A stretch of DNA of 21,982 nucleotides from OMOG01 sp041485845 (GTDB taxonomy: Bacteria; Acidobacteriota; Terriglobia; Bryobacterales; Bryobacteraceae): positions 1 to 21,982 of the forward strand of contig JBGPKH010000069.1 in the NCBI GenBank assembly GCA_041485845.1, read 5' to 3'. The translations under genes were made by a program, and so were the position numbers. The first letter of the stretch is position 1. Every line of letters starts with the position of its first letter. Below, piece by piece: positions 1 to 6,117 of this stretch. The notes beneath the pieces are model-generated. The model had not been told where the DNA came from. It worked only from the letters and a program-made list of their open reading frames with translations, and made no database searches.

Positions 1-245
1 ATCTGACGCGCATGGTGCTGCGTGAGGCGGCGTCACTGATCGCCGTCGGGCTGGCCGCTGGACTGGCCGGCGCGCTGGCGTTGACGCGGTTGCTGAGGAC
101 GCTGCTGTACGGCGTCGCCGCGAGCGATGCCCTCTCGTTCATAGCAGCGGCCGGGGTGCTGGCGGCCGTCGCGCTGGCGGCGAGTTACGTGCCGGCGTGG
201 CGGGCCGCGCGCGTGGAACCGTTGCCGGCGCTGCGGTCGGAGTAA
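1..245 (+). CDS. ADOP/MacB-FtsX-type permease, C-terminal end (partial)
   Basis: This is the last ~80 residues of an ABC-transporter-type permease; the gene begins before the window and the frame is open to the left edge. What remains shows two hydrophobic stretches (residues roughly 8-30 and 42-60 counted from the Met codon at 12), separated by the loop LLYGVAASDALSF. It ends with the family signature YVPAWRAARVEPLPALRSE, close to the 'PARRASRVDPLVALRYE' tail typical of MacB/FtsX permeases and of the acidobacterial duplicated orphan permeases (ADOP). Such proteins sit in the cytoplasmic membrane; the transported substrate cannot be told. A second, broken copy of the same family starts six bases downstream, so this was probably a tandem pair. 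Confidence 0.8.
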   Translation, partial: LTRMVLREAASLIAVGLAAGLAGALALTRLLRTLLYGVAASDALSFIAAAGVLAAVALAASYVPAWRAARVEPLPALRSE

Positions 246-250
246 GTGGA

Positions 251-927
251 ATGGAGAATATGCTGCGCTCTATCTGGCGTTCGCTAACTCGGCATCCAGA
301 ATTCAGCGCCACAGCCGTGCTGACGCTAGCGCTGGGGATCGGAGCCAATACGGCGATGTTCTCCGTCATCGACGGTGTCCTGCTCAAGCCCCTCGCTTAT
401 CAGGAACCGGACCGGCTGGTCAGCCTGGATGTAACTGTCGTCTCAACTGTCGTCTCGGTGAGGAATGGGGACCTCGATTTGGGCATCGTTGGCGCCAGCC
501 TTGGGCCCATTTTGCTCCGTTACTACGACGCCTGGCGCGACCACGCCACCCAGCTCGAAAGCATCGCCGTGATGCGCCCGAGCACCGTCAACCTCACGGG
601 AACCGGCGAGCCGGAACGTCTTCTCAGCGCCCACGTCTCCGAGCCAGGCGTGGCAGGGATTGGACGTGACGGTGGAAGAGGGGCTGGCGCAGTTGACCAC
701 GCTGTGCTCGATGGAGGTCAAGGTAGAAGGCGGCGCGAGTTGCCTGCGCATCCCGACGCCGCGTGACACAAGTCATGAGCCATCTGCTGTAGGGCGTGGA
801 ACCGCGGGATCCCACGGTGTATGCCGGGGCTCCCTTGGCGCCGCTGGCGGCAGCGGCGCTGCCCACTTATCTTCCTGCCCGCAGGGCTTCCCGCGTGGAT
901 CCCCTGGTCGCGTTACGCAACGAATAA
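251..927 (+). pseudogene. Broken ADOP-type permease (large internal deletion, foreign insert, nonsense codon)
   Basis: The reading frame from the ATG at 251 starts like an intact ADOP permease: LRSIWRSLTRHPEFSATAVL, then LALGIGANTAMFSVIDGVLL, and later LTGTGEPERLLSAHVS. Homology stops near position 638. The typical family C-terminus reappears at about 766-927 in another frame (TQVMSHLL, stop, GVEPRDPTVYAGA, then LPARRASRVDPLVALRNE and a TAA at 925-927). Most of a protein normally around 800 residues long is therefore missing. In the C-terminal piece the codon at 790-792 is TAG where the family has Tyr (LLYGV), a one-base nonsense change. Between the two pieces, about 645-765, another frame reads LDVTVEEGLAQLTTLCSMEV followed by RIPTPRD, which does not belong to a permease and resembles a transposase C-terminus. 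The gene cannot make a functional product. Confidence 0.85.
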
Positions 928-928
928 C

Positions 929-1099
929 CTAACAGGCTTTCAACAGGCACATCCGCCGGGCGGCGCGGCGGGCCTTCAGGCGCTCATTGGCTTTCTTCTG
1001 TTTCTCCGCGGAAACCACGGATTGGCAACCGTCACAGCGTTTCCGAATCCGGGAGCGGGTGATGAACTCGGCGCCGCAGCGGCGGCACTTCTTCATCAT
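929..1099 (-). CDS. Small zinc-ribbon protein (56 aa)
   Basis: A 56-residue, very basic protein with two CxxC pairs (C5/C8 in KKCRRCGAEF and C22/C25 in KRCDGCQS), a typical zinc-ribbon spacing. A Lys/Arg-rich, probably helical tail follows (AEKQKKANERLKARRAARRM). I chose the ATG pair at 1094-1099 rather than a longer start at 1312, because a good ribosome binding site (AGGAGA, complement of 1102-1107) lies just before it and the upstream part of the longer frame shows no protein-like pattern. A short inverted repeat (arms 1112-1116 and 1121-1125) lies immediately upstream of the binding site and could influence translation. The stop abuts the end of the permease remnant on the other strand. 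Such small ribbons often bind nucleic acid, but the function here is unknown. Confidence 0.6.
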   Translation of the reverse strand: MMKKCRRCGAEFITRSRIRKRCDGCQSVVSAEKQKKANERLKARRAARRMCLLKAC

Positions 1100-1471
1100 G
1101 GTCTCCTCGAGCGGGAGAATTCCCGGTTTCTTGGGCAGCAGATGAGAGTAATGGAAATCGCAATGATTCACTTTCAGGCACCTCGCGTAATTCGGCGGCC
1201 ATTCCATTCCGGGACCCGAACACCCGATTTCGCGCACGAATGCGTGTTGGGTGTAATGGCGCAAGGGTCGTTTCGGGTGCGTAAAAACCCGACACCTGCC
1301 GGTCGGGCGCACACTCCTGGCAGCATCCAGGACTGCATCCGCATCTGATTGTTAAATAAGGCGTTCCACGGATCGAGCGGGACTGGAAGAGGTTCGCGCA
1401 ACGGGGCACGTCCGGAAACTGTCATGATTCCAACGCTACCTTGCACGCGGCCAGCCGAACTCAAGCCGCAC
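1100..1471. other. 372-base region without a supported gene
   Basis: The stretch between the small zinc-ribbon gene and the hypothetical gene ending at 1472 holds no reading frame I can support. Its visible contents are the short inverted repeat at 1112-1125, the terminator-like hairpin at 1283-1307 on the minus strand, and an 11-base tandem repeat (ACTCAAGCCGC twice, 1459-1480) that overlaps the end of the neighbouring gene. A minus-strand frame across 1308-1409 is rich in Cys codons but runs through the terminator hairpin and has no convincing start. Confidence 0.6.
1283..1307 (-). terminator. Rho-independent terminator closing the minus-strand lasso-type gene set
   Basis: Read on the minus strand, CCCGAC (1307-1302) pairs with GTCGGG (1293-1288) around an eight-base loop and is followed directly by five T residues (1287-1283). 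This is a six-bp GC-rich stem plus U-tract. It lies about 165 bases past the stop of the last gene of the set (1472), the expected side for terminating that transcript. The stem is short, so moderate strength is likely. Confidence 0.55.
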
Positions 1472-1945
1472 TCAAGCCGCACTCGGCGCAGCCGGGCGGA
1501 ACACTTCGGCGGCGCCCAGCAATTCCCAACGTAAATGGTTGATATAAAAGGCGAGTATCGCGTCCGAATAGACTCCGCGGAATTTCTCGAAAACGCGGTT
1601 TTCCCAGCCTTCGGTGAAATACGGCTTCGGGTCCATATCCTTGGAGAAGAACCCGTTCTCATGCGGCACGCCCAACAAATCGAGCACCCCGGTAATCATA
1701 TCGAGATGCGACACCAGCACCGCCTGCGCGAGGTCCTTGGCGAAATCCTCGTCCCCCTCGGAAATGCGGGCCCAGAGCCTGGGAACGGACTTGCGCAAAG
1801 ATTCGGTATTGACCTTGAGGAGGTGCGCCCGTACTTTAAAGCCTTCGTAAATCTGATAGGTCCGTAATTTGCCAATCGAAATGCTCCGGATGAGCTGGCC
1901 GAAGACGTCCTGGCCAAGACCCAGGTAAACATCCGAAATCCGCAT
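1472..1945 (-). CDS. Conserved hypothetical protein (157 aa)
   Basis: I do not recognise a named domain. The protein is soluble-looking and largely helical, with no Cys, signal peptide or membrane segment. Segments such as GKLRTYQIYEGFKVRAHLLK, VPRLWARISEGDEDFAKDLA and AVLVSHLDMITGVLDLLGVP have good amphipathic patterning. The ATG at 1945 lies six bases after the stop of the glycosyltransferase gene, so the two are almost certainly co-transcribed. I specifically asked whether it could be the missing lasso leader peptidase (B2, a transglutaminase-like Cys protease). It has no cysteine, so it is not a normal B2. It may be a general acidobacterial protein that merely ends this transcript. Confidence 0.75.
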   Translation of the reverse strand: MRISDVYLGLGQDVFGQLIRSISIGKLRTYQIYEGFKVRAHLLKVNTESLRKSVPRLWARISEGDEDFAKDLAQAVLVSHLDMITGVLDLLGVPHENGFFSKDMDPKPYFTEGWENRVFEKFRGVYSDAILAFYINHLRWELLGAAEVFRPAAPSAA

Positions 1946-1951
1946 AAACTG

Positions 1952-3742
1952 TCAGCGTATCATGGCCGGAGGCTCTGCGGAGGAGGGGGTCCGGTTATCC
2001 GTTCCCGGGGCCACCACCTGCTGAACAAAGCCTTCCAGGGCTCGGACACTCCGTTTATCGCCGAACAGTTTCCCGTACCGCTCGCCGATCTTGCCCGCCA
2101 CCGCTTGTCTCCACGCGGCGTCCACGCCGAGCCGTACCGCAATATCGACGTAATCGGCTTCGCTGGACGCGATTGTTTCTGTGATTCCGAGTTGTGTCAG
2201 GAATCCGTAGGAATGCCGGCCGCGCATAAACTTTCCGGGCAATGTCACAATCGGTAGTCCACACGCAAGCGCATCCAGGGTCGTCATCCCGCCGGACCAC
2301 TCGAGGTTGTCCAGGAATACGTCCGAAACCAGGTTGAGGTTCCAGTAGTCGAAAAGAAGCTGAGTGGGCAACATGAGGCAATAATCGTCGGAGCTTAAGC
2401 CGCTTGCGGAGAAGACCCGGTGCAGTCTCGCCTGAAACCTGCCGGATGGCACATCATTGTGCGAGAGGAATACAAACCTCGCCTTCGCCACCTGGCGCGC
2501 GATCGCGGGAAAGATGCGATCGTGGCGAGGCAAATACTTGAACAGAGATTGGCAGCACAGGTATACCACCGCATCCGCGGGAATTCCCCAGGCTGACCGG
2601 GGCTTCGTCAGGATGACACGCGGCGCCGGTGGTTTGGCGACGCAGAGCCCAATACCAGGCATCAGCACCAGCCGCTCCGAGTAGTGTTGCTGGGCGCCTG
2701 CCGGCTCCATCAACTCGCTGGACAAAAAGTAATCCACTGTCGGCAGCCCGGAGGTCACCGGATGCCCCCAAGTCATGCACTGCACCGGCGCCAGTCGCAG
2801 AGCGGCCAGCATGGTCGTCTCCGCAGCCATGCCAATGTCTGTGAAGATCAGAATGTGCAGTCGATCTCGCCGTATTTGCCGGCACAGCGCCTCAAGGTCG
2901 TCCGGGATGTGAAAGAAAGCATCACAGGACTCCCGCACCCGCCGGGTCATGGAATCGACCTCCCGCCCCGAGTAGTAAGCGTGGAGGTGAAACCGGTTGC
3001 GGTCAAAGTTTTCCATCCAGCCTGCGAACAATCTGGCCACGGTATGGTCGCACAAAAAACTGGACGCAAAGCCCACCTTGACTCTCCCGTCTGGCGCAAG
3101 ATCGGGCATGGAAAGAGCGGTGGTCCATTGCGGGTAGCGCGCTCTCATCACGTGACCTACCAGACTTCCGTATTGCCGCTGCAGCGCCACGTCGTTATAC
3201 CCCTGGTACGCCAGGTAGAAATTAGTGAAATTCCTCAGGCCTTCCAGGGAAGCTTGCAGCCCTTCGGCGTTCGCTCTCAGAATCTCCTTCCCGCATGCCT
3301 TCAACCCACGGACAAAGCGGCGCCGGTATTGGACGACCTCTTCCTCGGTATCGTAAATGACCGGCAAGGTCAAACGTTGGGGAAACCGAAACTGCGGGCC
3401 TTTCGGCGCCTTTCGAATTGCCGCGGCGGCGAACGCGGCCGCCTCTTCAGTTCGCCCGGAATCCCTGAGAGTCCCGATCAACTGCCAGTACAGCCCGGTT
3501 GAGGATGCGCATGCCGCAATACCGTCGCGGAGCGCCGCTTCCGCCGCATCTTGGCGGCCCGATTCGCTGTACAGCCTGGCGATCGAAGAGTGCAGATCGG
3601 GCTGGTCCGGATGCCGGCGCACTTCGTCCTGGAGCCGGGCGATCTCCTCAAGAGTCTCCGCGCGGCGTCTGGCAAGCGTGTCCTCGCGTTGTGCCGCGTA
3701 TATCTCGCTCAGCGATGGCTGGCCACGCTCATGTCGGATCAT
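1952..3742 (-). CDS. TPR / SPINDLY-family O-GlcNAc-transferase-like glycosyltransferase
   Basis: A 596-residue protein. Residues ~30-115 are helical TPR-like repeats (for example IARLYSESGRQDAAEAALRD and LIGTLRDSGRTEEAAAFAAA). A GT41-type C-terminal half begins near residue 218 (RVKVGFASSFLCDHTVARLF). Family landmarks include APVQCMTWGHPVTSGLPTVDYFLS (residues 318-341), the FKYLPRHDRIFPAI segment (401-414), and the nucleotide-sugar-binding region LDNLEWSGGMTTLDALACG (477-495) followed by P496 and IVTLPGKF. GT41 enzymes transfer a sugar, often GlcNAc, from a UDP- or GDP-sugar to Ser/Thr of proteins. The donor and target here are unknown. It starts 47 bases after the methyltransferase stop and precedes the 157-aa gene by six bases. 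Tailoring of the lasso peptide is possible but is only inference from position. Confidence 0.88.
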   Translation of the reverse strand: MIRHERGQPSLSEIYAAQREDTLARRRAETLEEIARLQDEVRRHPDQPDLHSSIARLYSESGRQDAAEAALRDGIAACASSTGLYWQLIGTLRDSGRTEEAAAFAAAAIRKAPKGPQFRFPQRLTLPVIYDTEEEVVQYRRRFVRGLKACGKEILRANAEGLQASLEGLRNFTNFYLAYQGYNDVALQRQYGSLVGHVMRARYPQWTTALSMPDLAPDGRVKVGFASSFLCDHTVARLFAGWMENFDRNRFHLHAYYSGREVDSMTRRVRESCDAFFHIPDDLEALCRQIRRDRLHILIFTDIGMAAETTMLAALRLAPVQCMTWGHPVTSGLPTVDYFLSSELMEPAGAQQHYSERLVLMPGIGLCVAKPPAPRVILTKPRSAWGIPADAVVYLCCQSLFKYLPRHDRIFPAIARQVAKARFVFLSHNDVPSGRFQARLHRVFSASGLSSDDYCLMLPTQLLFDYWNLNLVSDVFLDNLEWSGGMTTLDALACGLPIVTLPGKFMRGRHSYGFLTQLGITETIASSEADYVDIAVRLGVDAAWRQAVAGKIGERYGKLFGDKRSVRALEGFVQQVVAPGTDNRTPSSAEPPAMIR

Positions 3743-3789
3743 GGCAGTATCTATCTATTGCAAGGTTGCCATCCTGGCGCGGCTTGCGC

Positions 3790-4926
3790 CTAAAGGCTGT
3801 ACTTACGCGACAAATCCGCGACCTTGCCAATGGCTTGTTCCAGCGTCTGAAATAGCGCGGGAAACTGGCGCCGCGCTTCACGGGCAATGTCCTCAATGGC
3901 GTTCTTGCCGTCCATGAGTTGCAGAATCAACCGATCGAGCTCGCCATCGCCGTTCAATCTGGGCACGTGCGTGGCGGACTGTTTGCGCAGCCGGGCTGGT
4001 GAGCGCGGCTCTCCGAGGAAATCGGATTGCCGGAACTTGTATTTCACCTGTGCCCCGCTGAAAACCGTCGTGTTCCATCTCCAAATGTAGTCTTCACTCC
4101 CCAAATCCGCGCTGATGTCCAACACGATGGTGTCGGTCTCGTTCAGTTTAACCGGCTCGGGCCAGGGCAAGAACAATGCCCCGTATATCATTTCCGGCTG
4201 GCCGGGAGCAGTCGAAAAAAACACTCCATCCGCCAGTGTCCGGTCGAACCATACGCTGATCCCATGTCCCTGGCCGGGGTGCGTCACATCCCATTGGACC
4301 TGTGTATGAAGATTCGGATCTTCGATCTGAGAGTAGTCCAGGATGGCCAGGCGTTGAGCGGCTGTCGCCAATTGCGCTTCCGTAAAGCTTGTATTGGAAT
4401 AAACGTTGGCGGCCATTTTCCAGGCCGGCCGCATGTCCAGGCCCAGGGAACGATCGATCGAGGGCGCGATTCTCGCATGCACCGCCTCCGCATTCACCAC
4501 TGCGGCCCAGAGGGTATCGGATCGCGGAATGAGCGTGCCGTGCGGTTTGAGGAGCCGTTTGCGGGCGTCGGCGATGGATGGCAGGTGCTGCTGATACAGT
4601 GGGATCGCTCCGGCCATATCGGACACAATGACGTCGGCCGGCCCGGGTAACGTGACACGGGTGGAAATGTCTTCAATGAATTCGATTCGTTGCAGATACC
4701 CATTGGTTGCCGCAAGTTCACGCGCCACGGCAATCACCGCGGAGGGCTCGATGGCGTAGACCTTCCGGGCGCCGGCCCGGCACGCCAGGAAGGCGAAGAT
4801 GCCAAGCCCCGTGCCGATGTCCACCACAACCGAATCCGGATTGACGATAAGCTGGAGAGCGCGCTGGTACGCTTCGAGACGGCGCGTATCATAAATCATT
4901 CCTGCGTAGGCGCGAATGCTATACAT
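3790..4926 (-). CDS. PRMT-like SAM methyltransferase with C-terminal PqqD-like (RRE) domain
   Basis: A 378-residue protein from the ATG at 4926, which overlaps the kinase gene by eight bases (ATGTATAG) and suggests translational coupling; a GTG at 4938 is an alternative. The N-terminus has a class I SAM fold of the PRMT type: YAGMIYDTRRLEAY (7-20), motif I VVVDIGTGLGIFAF (33-46) and the acidic YAIEPS (57-62). The position of the PRMT 'double-E' loop reads SDMAGAIPLYQQH (102-114), so both glutamates are replaced, by Asp and Gln. Residues ~255-318 continue the PRMT-like beta-rich part. Residues ~322-378 (DRLILQLMDGKNAIEDIA, then FP and EQAIGKVADL) match the PqqD winged-helix pattern, the leader-binding RRE of RiPP systems. 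It is the only RRE candidate here, so it may stand in for lasso protein B1. Which group is methylated, if any, is unknown. Confidence 0.85.
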   Translation of the reverse strand: MYSIRAYAGMIYDTRRLEAYQRALQLIVNPDSVVVDIGTGLGIFAFLACRAGARKVYAIEPSAVIAVARELAATNGYLQRIEFIEDISTRVTLPGPADVIVSDMAGAIPLYQQHLPSIADARKRLLKPHGTLIPRSDTLWAAVVNAEAVHARIAPSIDRSLGLDMRPAWKMAANVYSNTSFTEAQLATAAQRLAILDYSQIEDPNLHTQVQWDVTHPGQGHGISVWFDRTLADGVFFSTAPGQPEMIYGALFLPWPEPVKLNETDTIVLDISADLGSEDYIWRWNTTVFSGAQVKYKFRQSDFLGEPRSPARLRKQSATHVPRLNGDGELDRLILQLMDGKNAIEDIAREARRQFPALFQTLEQAIGKVADLSRKYSL

Positions 4927-5929
4927 GATGATGCACACCCGGGTCTGACATGGCTATCGGACGGGGAAGACCCTGAACATCGCCGAGAATGAGATCGCAA
5001 AGCCGATCGATGTGAGCCAGATCGGCAAAGGGAACAACCGACCTCAAGGGAACCTGGCATGCCAACCGGGACAGCAGCCCGAATTCATACGCTCGCATTT
5101 CGGTGTCAAACATCTTATAGGAGTATGTGTTGGCGATCAAAGAACTCAATCCCCGGATTCCCTGGAGCGCTTCAATTCGCTGGCCGGGGTAATCATCGCT
5201 TCGTTCGCCAAGAAAGTAAATCGCGCCAAGGGACCGGTGATCGGTCTCAAACCTGTAATTCTTCGCGGTCAGGTCGAGATGCCGCTTGTCCCAATCCGCG
5301 AACATCCGCGGCAAGGCGTCCGGTGAGCCAAATAAGGCGTCAACCGATGCCGGCCAGAGACGCAGCCGAGGGTATGTTGGCGCCGCATTGAACAGGCCGC
5401 CCGATTCGGTTAAGGCGAGAATGTCGTCCGCGAGAACCGGTAAACCGCGTCCCCCCAAAGCTGCGGCGAGAGTAGACTTTCCGGCGCCCTGTGGGCCCAC
5501 GAAACCGACCGCCCAGCCGTCTATGCCGACGACACTGGCGTGCAGGCAAACGACACCACGGAGGCGCAGCAGGAAACCCAGGATGGGTCCGTATAAATAC
5601 GCCGCCGCATAATCGAATGAGAACTCGGGACGCCATCGGCACCACACTTGGGAGCCGGACTCATGGATCAGAAAATCCGTGCCGTCGCCATAGCGAATCA
5701 GGAAGAACGCGCCCTCGGATATACGATAAATCCTCAGCCACGAGCCGTCGGACCGGTTCGGTGAGGCGTACCACAAAACAGCACCCTCGCTCTCATCCGC
5801 GGCGGTGGGCCAGGATTTGACCCGGAGCTGAACATCTGGCGGCTTGCCGTCGGCTGCAATCGGCAGATCGCGCAAAGGAACATCAGATGACCAGCGAAGC
5901 CCAAAGGCTATGTGAATGCTGTAACCAAT
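4919..5929 (-). CDS. HPr-kinase/phosphatase-like protein (lasso-associated kinase type)
   Basis: The protein carries an HprK C-terminal-like kinase core: VCLHASVVGIDGWAVGFVG, the Walker A loop GPQGAGKST, and VLADDILAL with the two Asp residues of this family. Stand-alone HprK-like proteins occur in many lasso clusters; in the paeninodin system such an enzyme phosphorylates a Ser of the peptide. The start is unusual. The conventional start would be TTG at 5875, but the frame continues upstream with family-like residues (YSIHIAFGLRWSSDVPL) and meets no ATG, GTG or TTG before a stop at 5945-5947. I place the start at ATT 5927-5929, 6-7 bases after AGGGG; this is tentative and TTG 5875 is the fallback. 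The stop that blocks the frame is the stop of the peptide gene, which lies in the same frame. The 3' end overlaps the methyltransferase start. Confidence 0.82.
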   Translation of the reverse strand: MGYSIHIAFGLRWSSDVPLRDLPIAADGKPPDVQLRVKSWPTAADESEGAVLWYASPNRSDGSWLRIYRISEGAFFLIRYGDGTDFLIHESGSQVWCRWRPEFSFDYAAAYLYGPILGFLLRLRGVVCLHASVVGIDGWAVGFVGPQGAGKSTLAAALGGRGLPVLADDILALTESGGLFNAAPTYPRLRLWPASVDALFGSPDALPRMFADWDKRHLDLTAKNYRFETDHRSLGAIYFLGERSDDYPGQRIEALQGIRGLSSLIANTYSYKMFDTEMRAYEFGLLSRLACQVPLRSVVPFADLAHIDRLCDLILGDVQGLPRPIAMSDPGVHHHV

Positions 5930-5944
5930 AGCTGCACCCCTGGC

Positions 5945-6091
5945 TTACGGTATGCTGTGGTCGTTGCCCTTGCCTTGGCCAGTATCGTTACTTCCATTCC
6001 TTCCCGTGCCGCGAGTGATCTCCCGGATATTGCCATACACATGAAGGCAAGGGGTGCTATAAGGCTGCTTGGTCTGCTCTGGACTAGTCAT
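5945..6091 (-). CDS. Lasso-peptide precursor (leader plus 21-residue core)
   Basis: A 48-residue peptide with a strong ribosome binding site (AAGGAG, complement of 6101-6106) nine bases before the ATG. The leader contains PYSTPCLHVYGNIREITR. With G28 as core residue 1, Y11, P14, L16 and T26 fall at -17, -14, -12 and -2, exactly the YxxPxLxxxGxxxxxTx pattern bound by lasso RRE proteins and required by the leader peptidase. The core opens with GTGRNGSND, so Gly1 and Asp9 can form the nine-residue macrolactam, and continues with the tail TGQGKGNDHSIP. Core Ser7 and Ser19 are possible phosphorylation sites for the HprK-like neighbour. The gene begins 26 bases after the cyclase stop and is followed by the kinase frame. 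The sequence match is direct; the cleavage site, ring and modifications are inferred from the family. Confidence 0.88.
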   Translation of the reverse strand: MTSPEQTKQPYSTPCLHVYGNIREITRGTGRNGSNDTGQGKGNDHSIP

Positions 6092-6100
6092 TCTTCGGGA

Positions 6101-6106
6101 CTCCTT
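6101..6106 (-). promoter_or_regulatory. Ribosome binding site of the lasso precursor
   Basis: AAGGAG on the minus strand, nine bases upstream of the precursor ATG (6091) and 11 bases past the cyclase stop codon. It is a much better match to the anti-Shine-Dalgarno sequence than anything before the cyclase or kinase genes, which fits the need to make far more precursor than enzyme from one transcript. Confidence 0.7.
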
Positions 6107-6117
6107 CGAATATTCTC

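Noticed and set aside
1308..1409. Minus-strand Cys-rich frame (RCGCSPGCCQECAPDR) between the last lasso-set gene and the terminator
   Set aside because: Only a GTG start without a binding site, and the frame runs straight through the terminator hairpin. Cys density alone is not enough to call a second peptide.
1459..1480. Tandem ACTCAAGCCGC repeat as part of a CRISPR or attachment site
   Set aside because: Only two adjacent 11-base copies without spacers, overlapping the end of a gene; no integrase or cas gene nearby.
1472..1945. Hypothetical 157-aa protein as the missing lasso leader peptidase (B2)
   Set aside because: B2 needs a Cys-His-Asp transglutaminase-like triad; this protein contains no cysteine.
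2684..3502. A 272-codon plus-strand frame opposite the glycosyltransferase
   Set aside because: Antisense to clear GT41 motifs, and no recognisable protein pattern or binding site.
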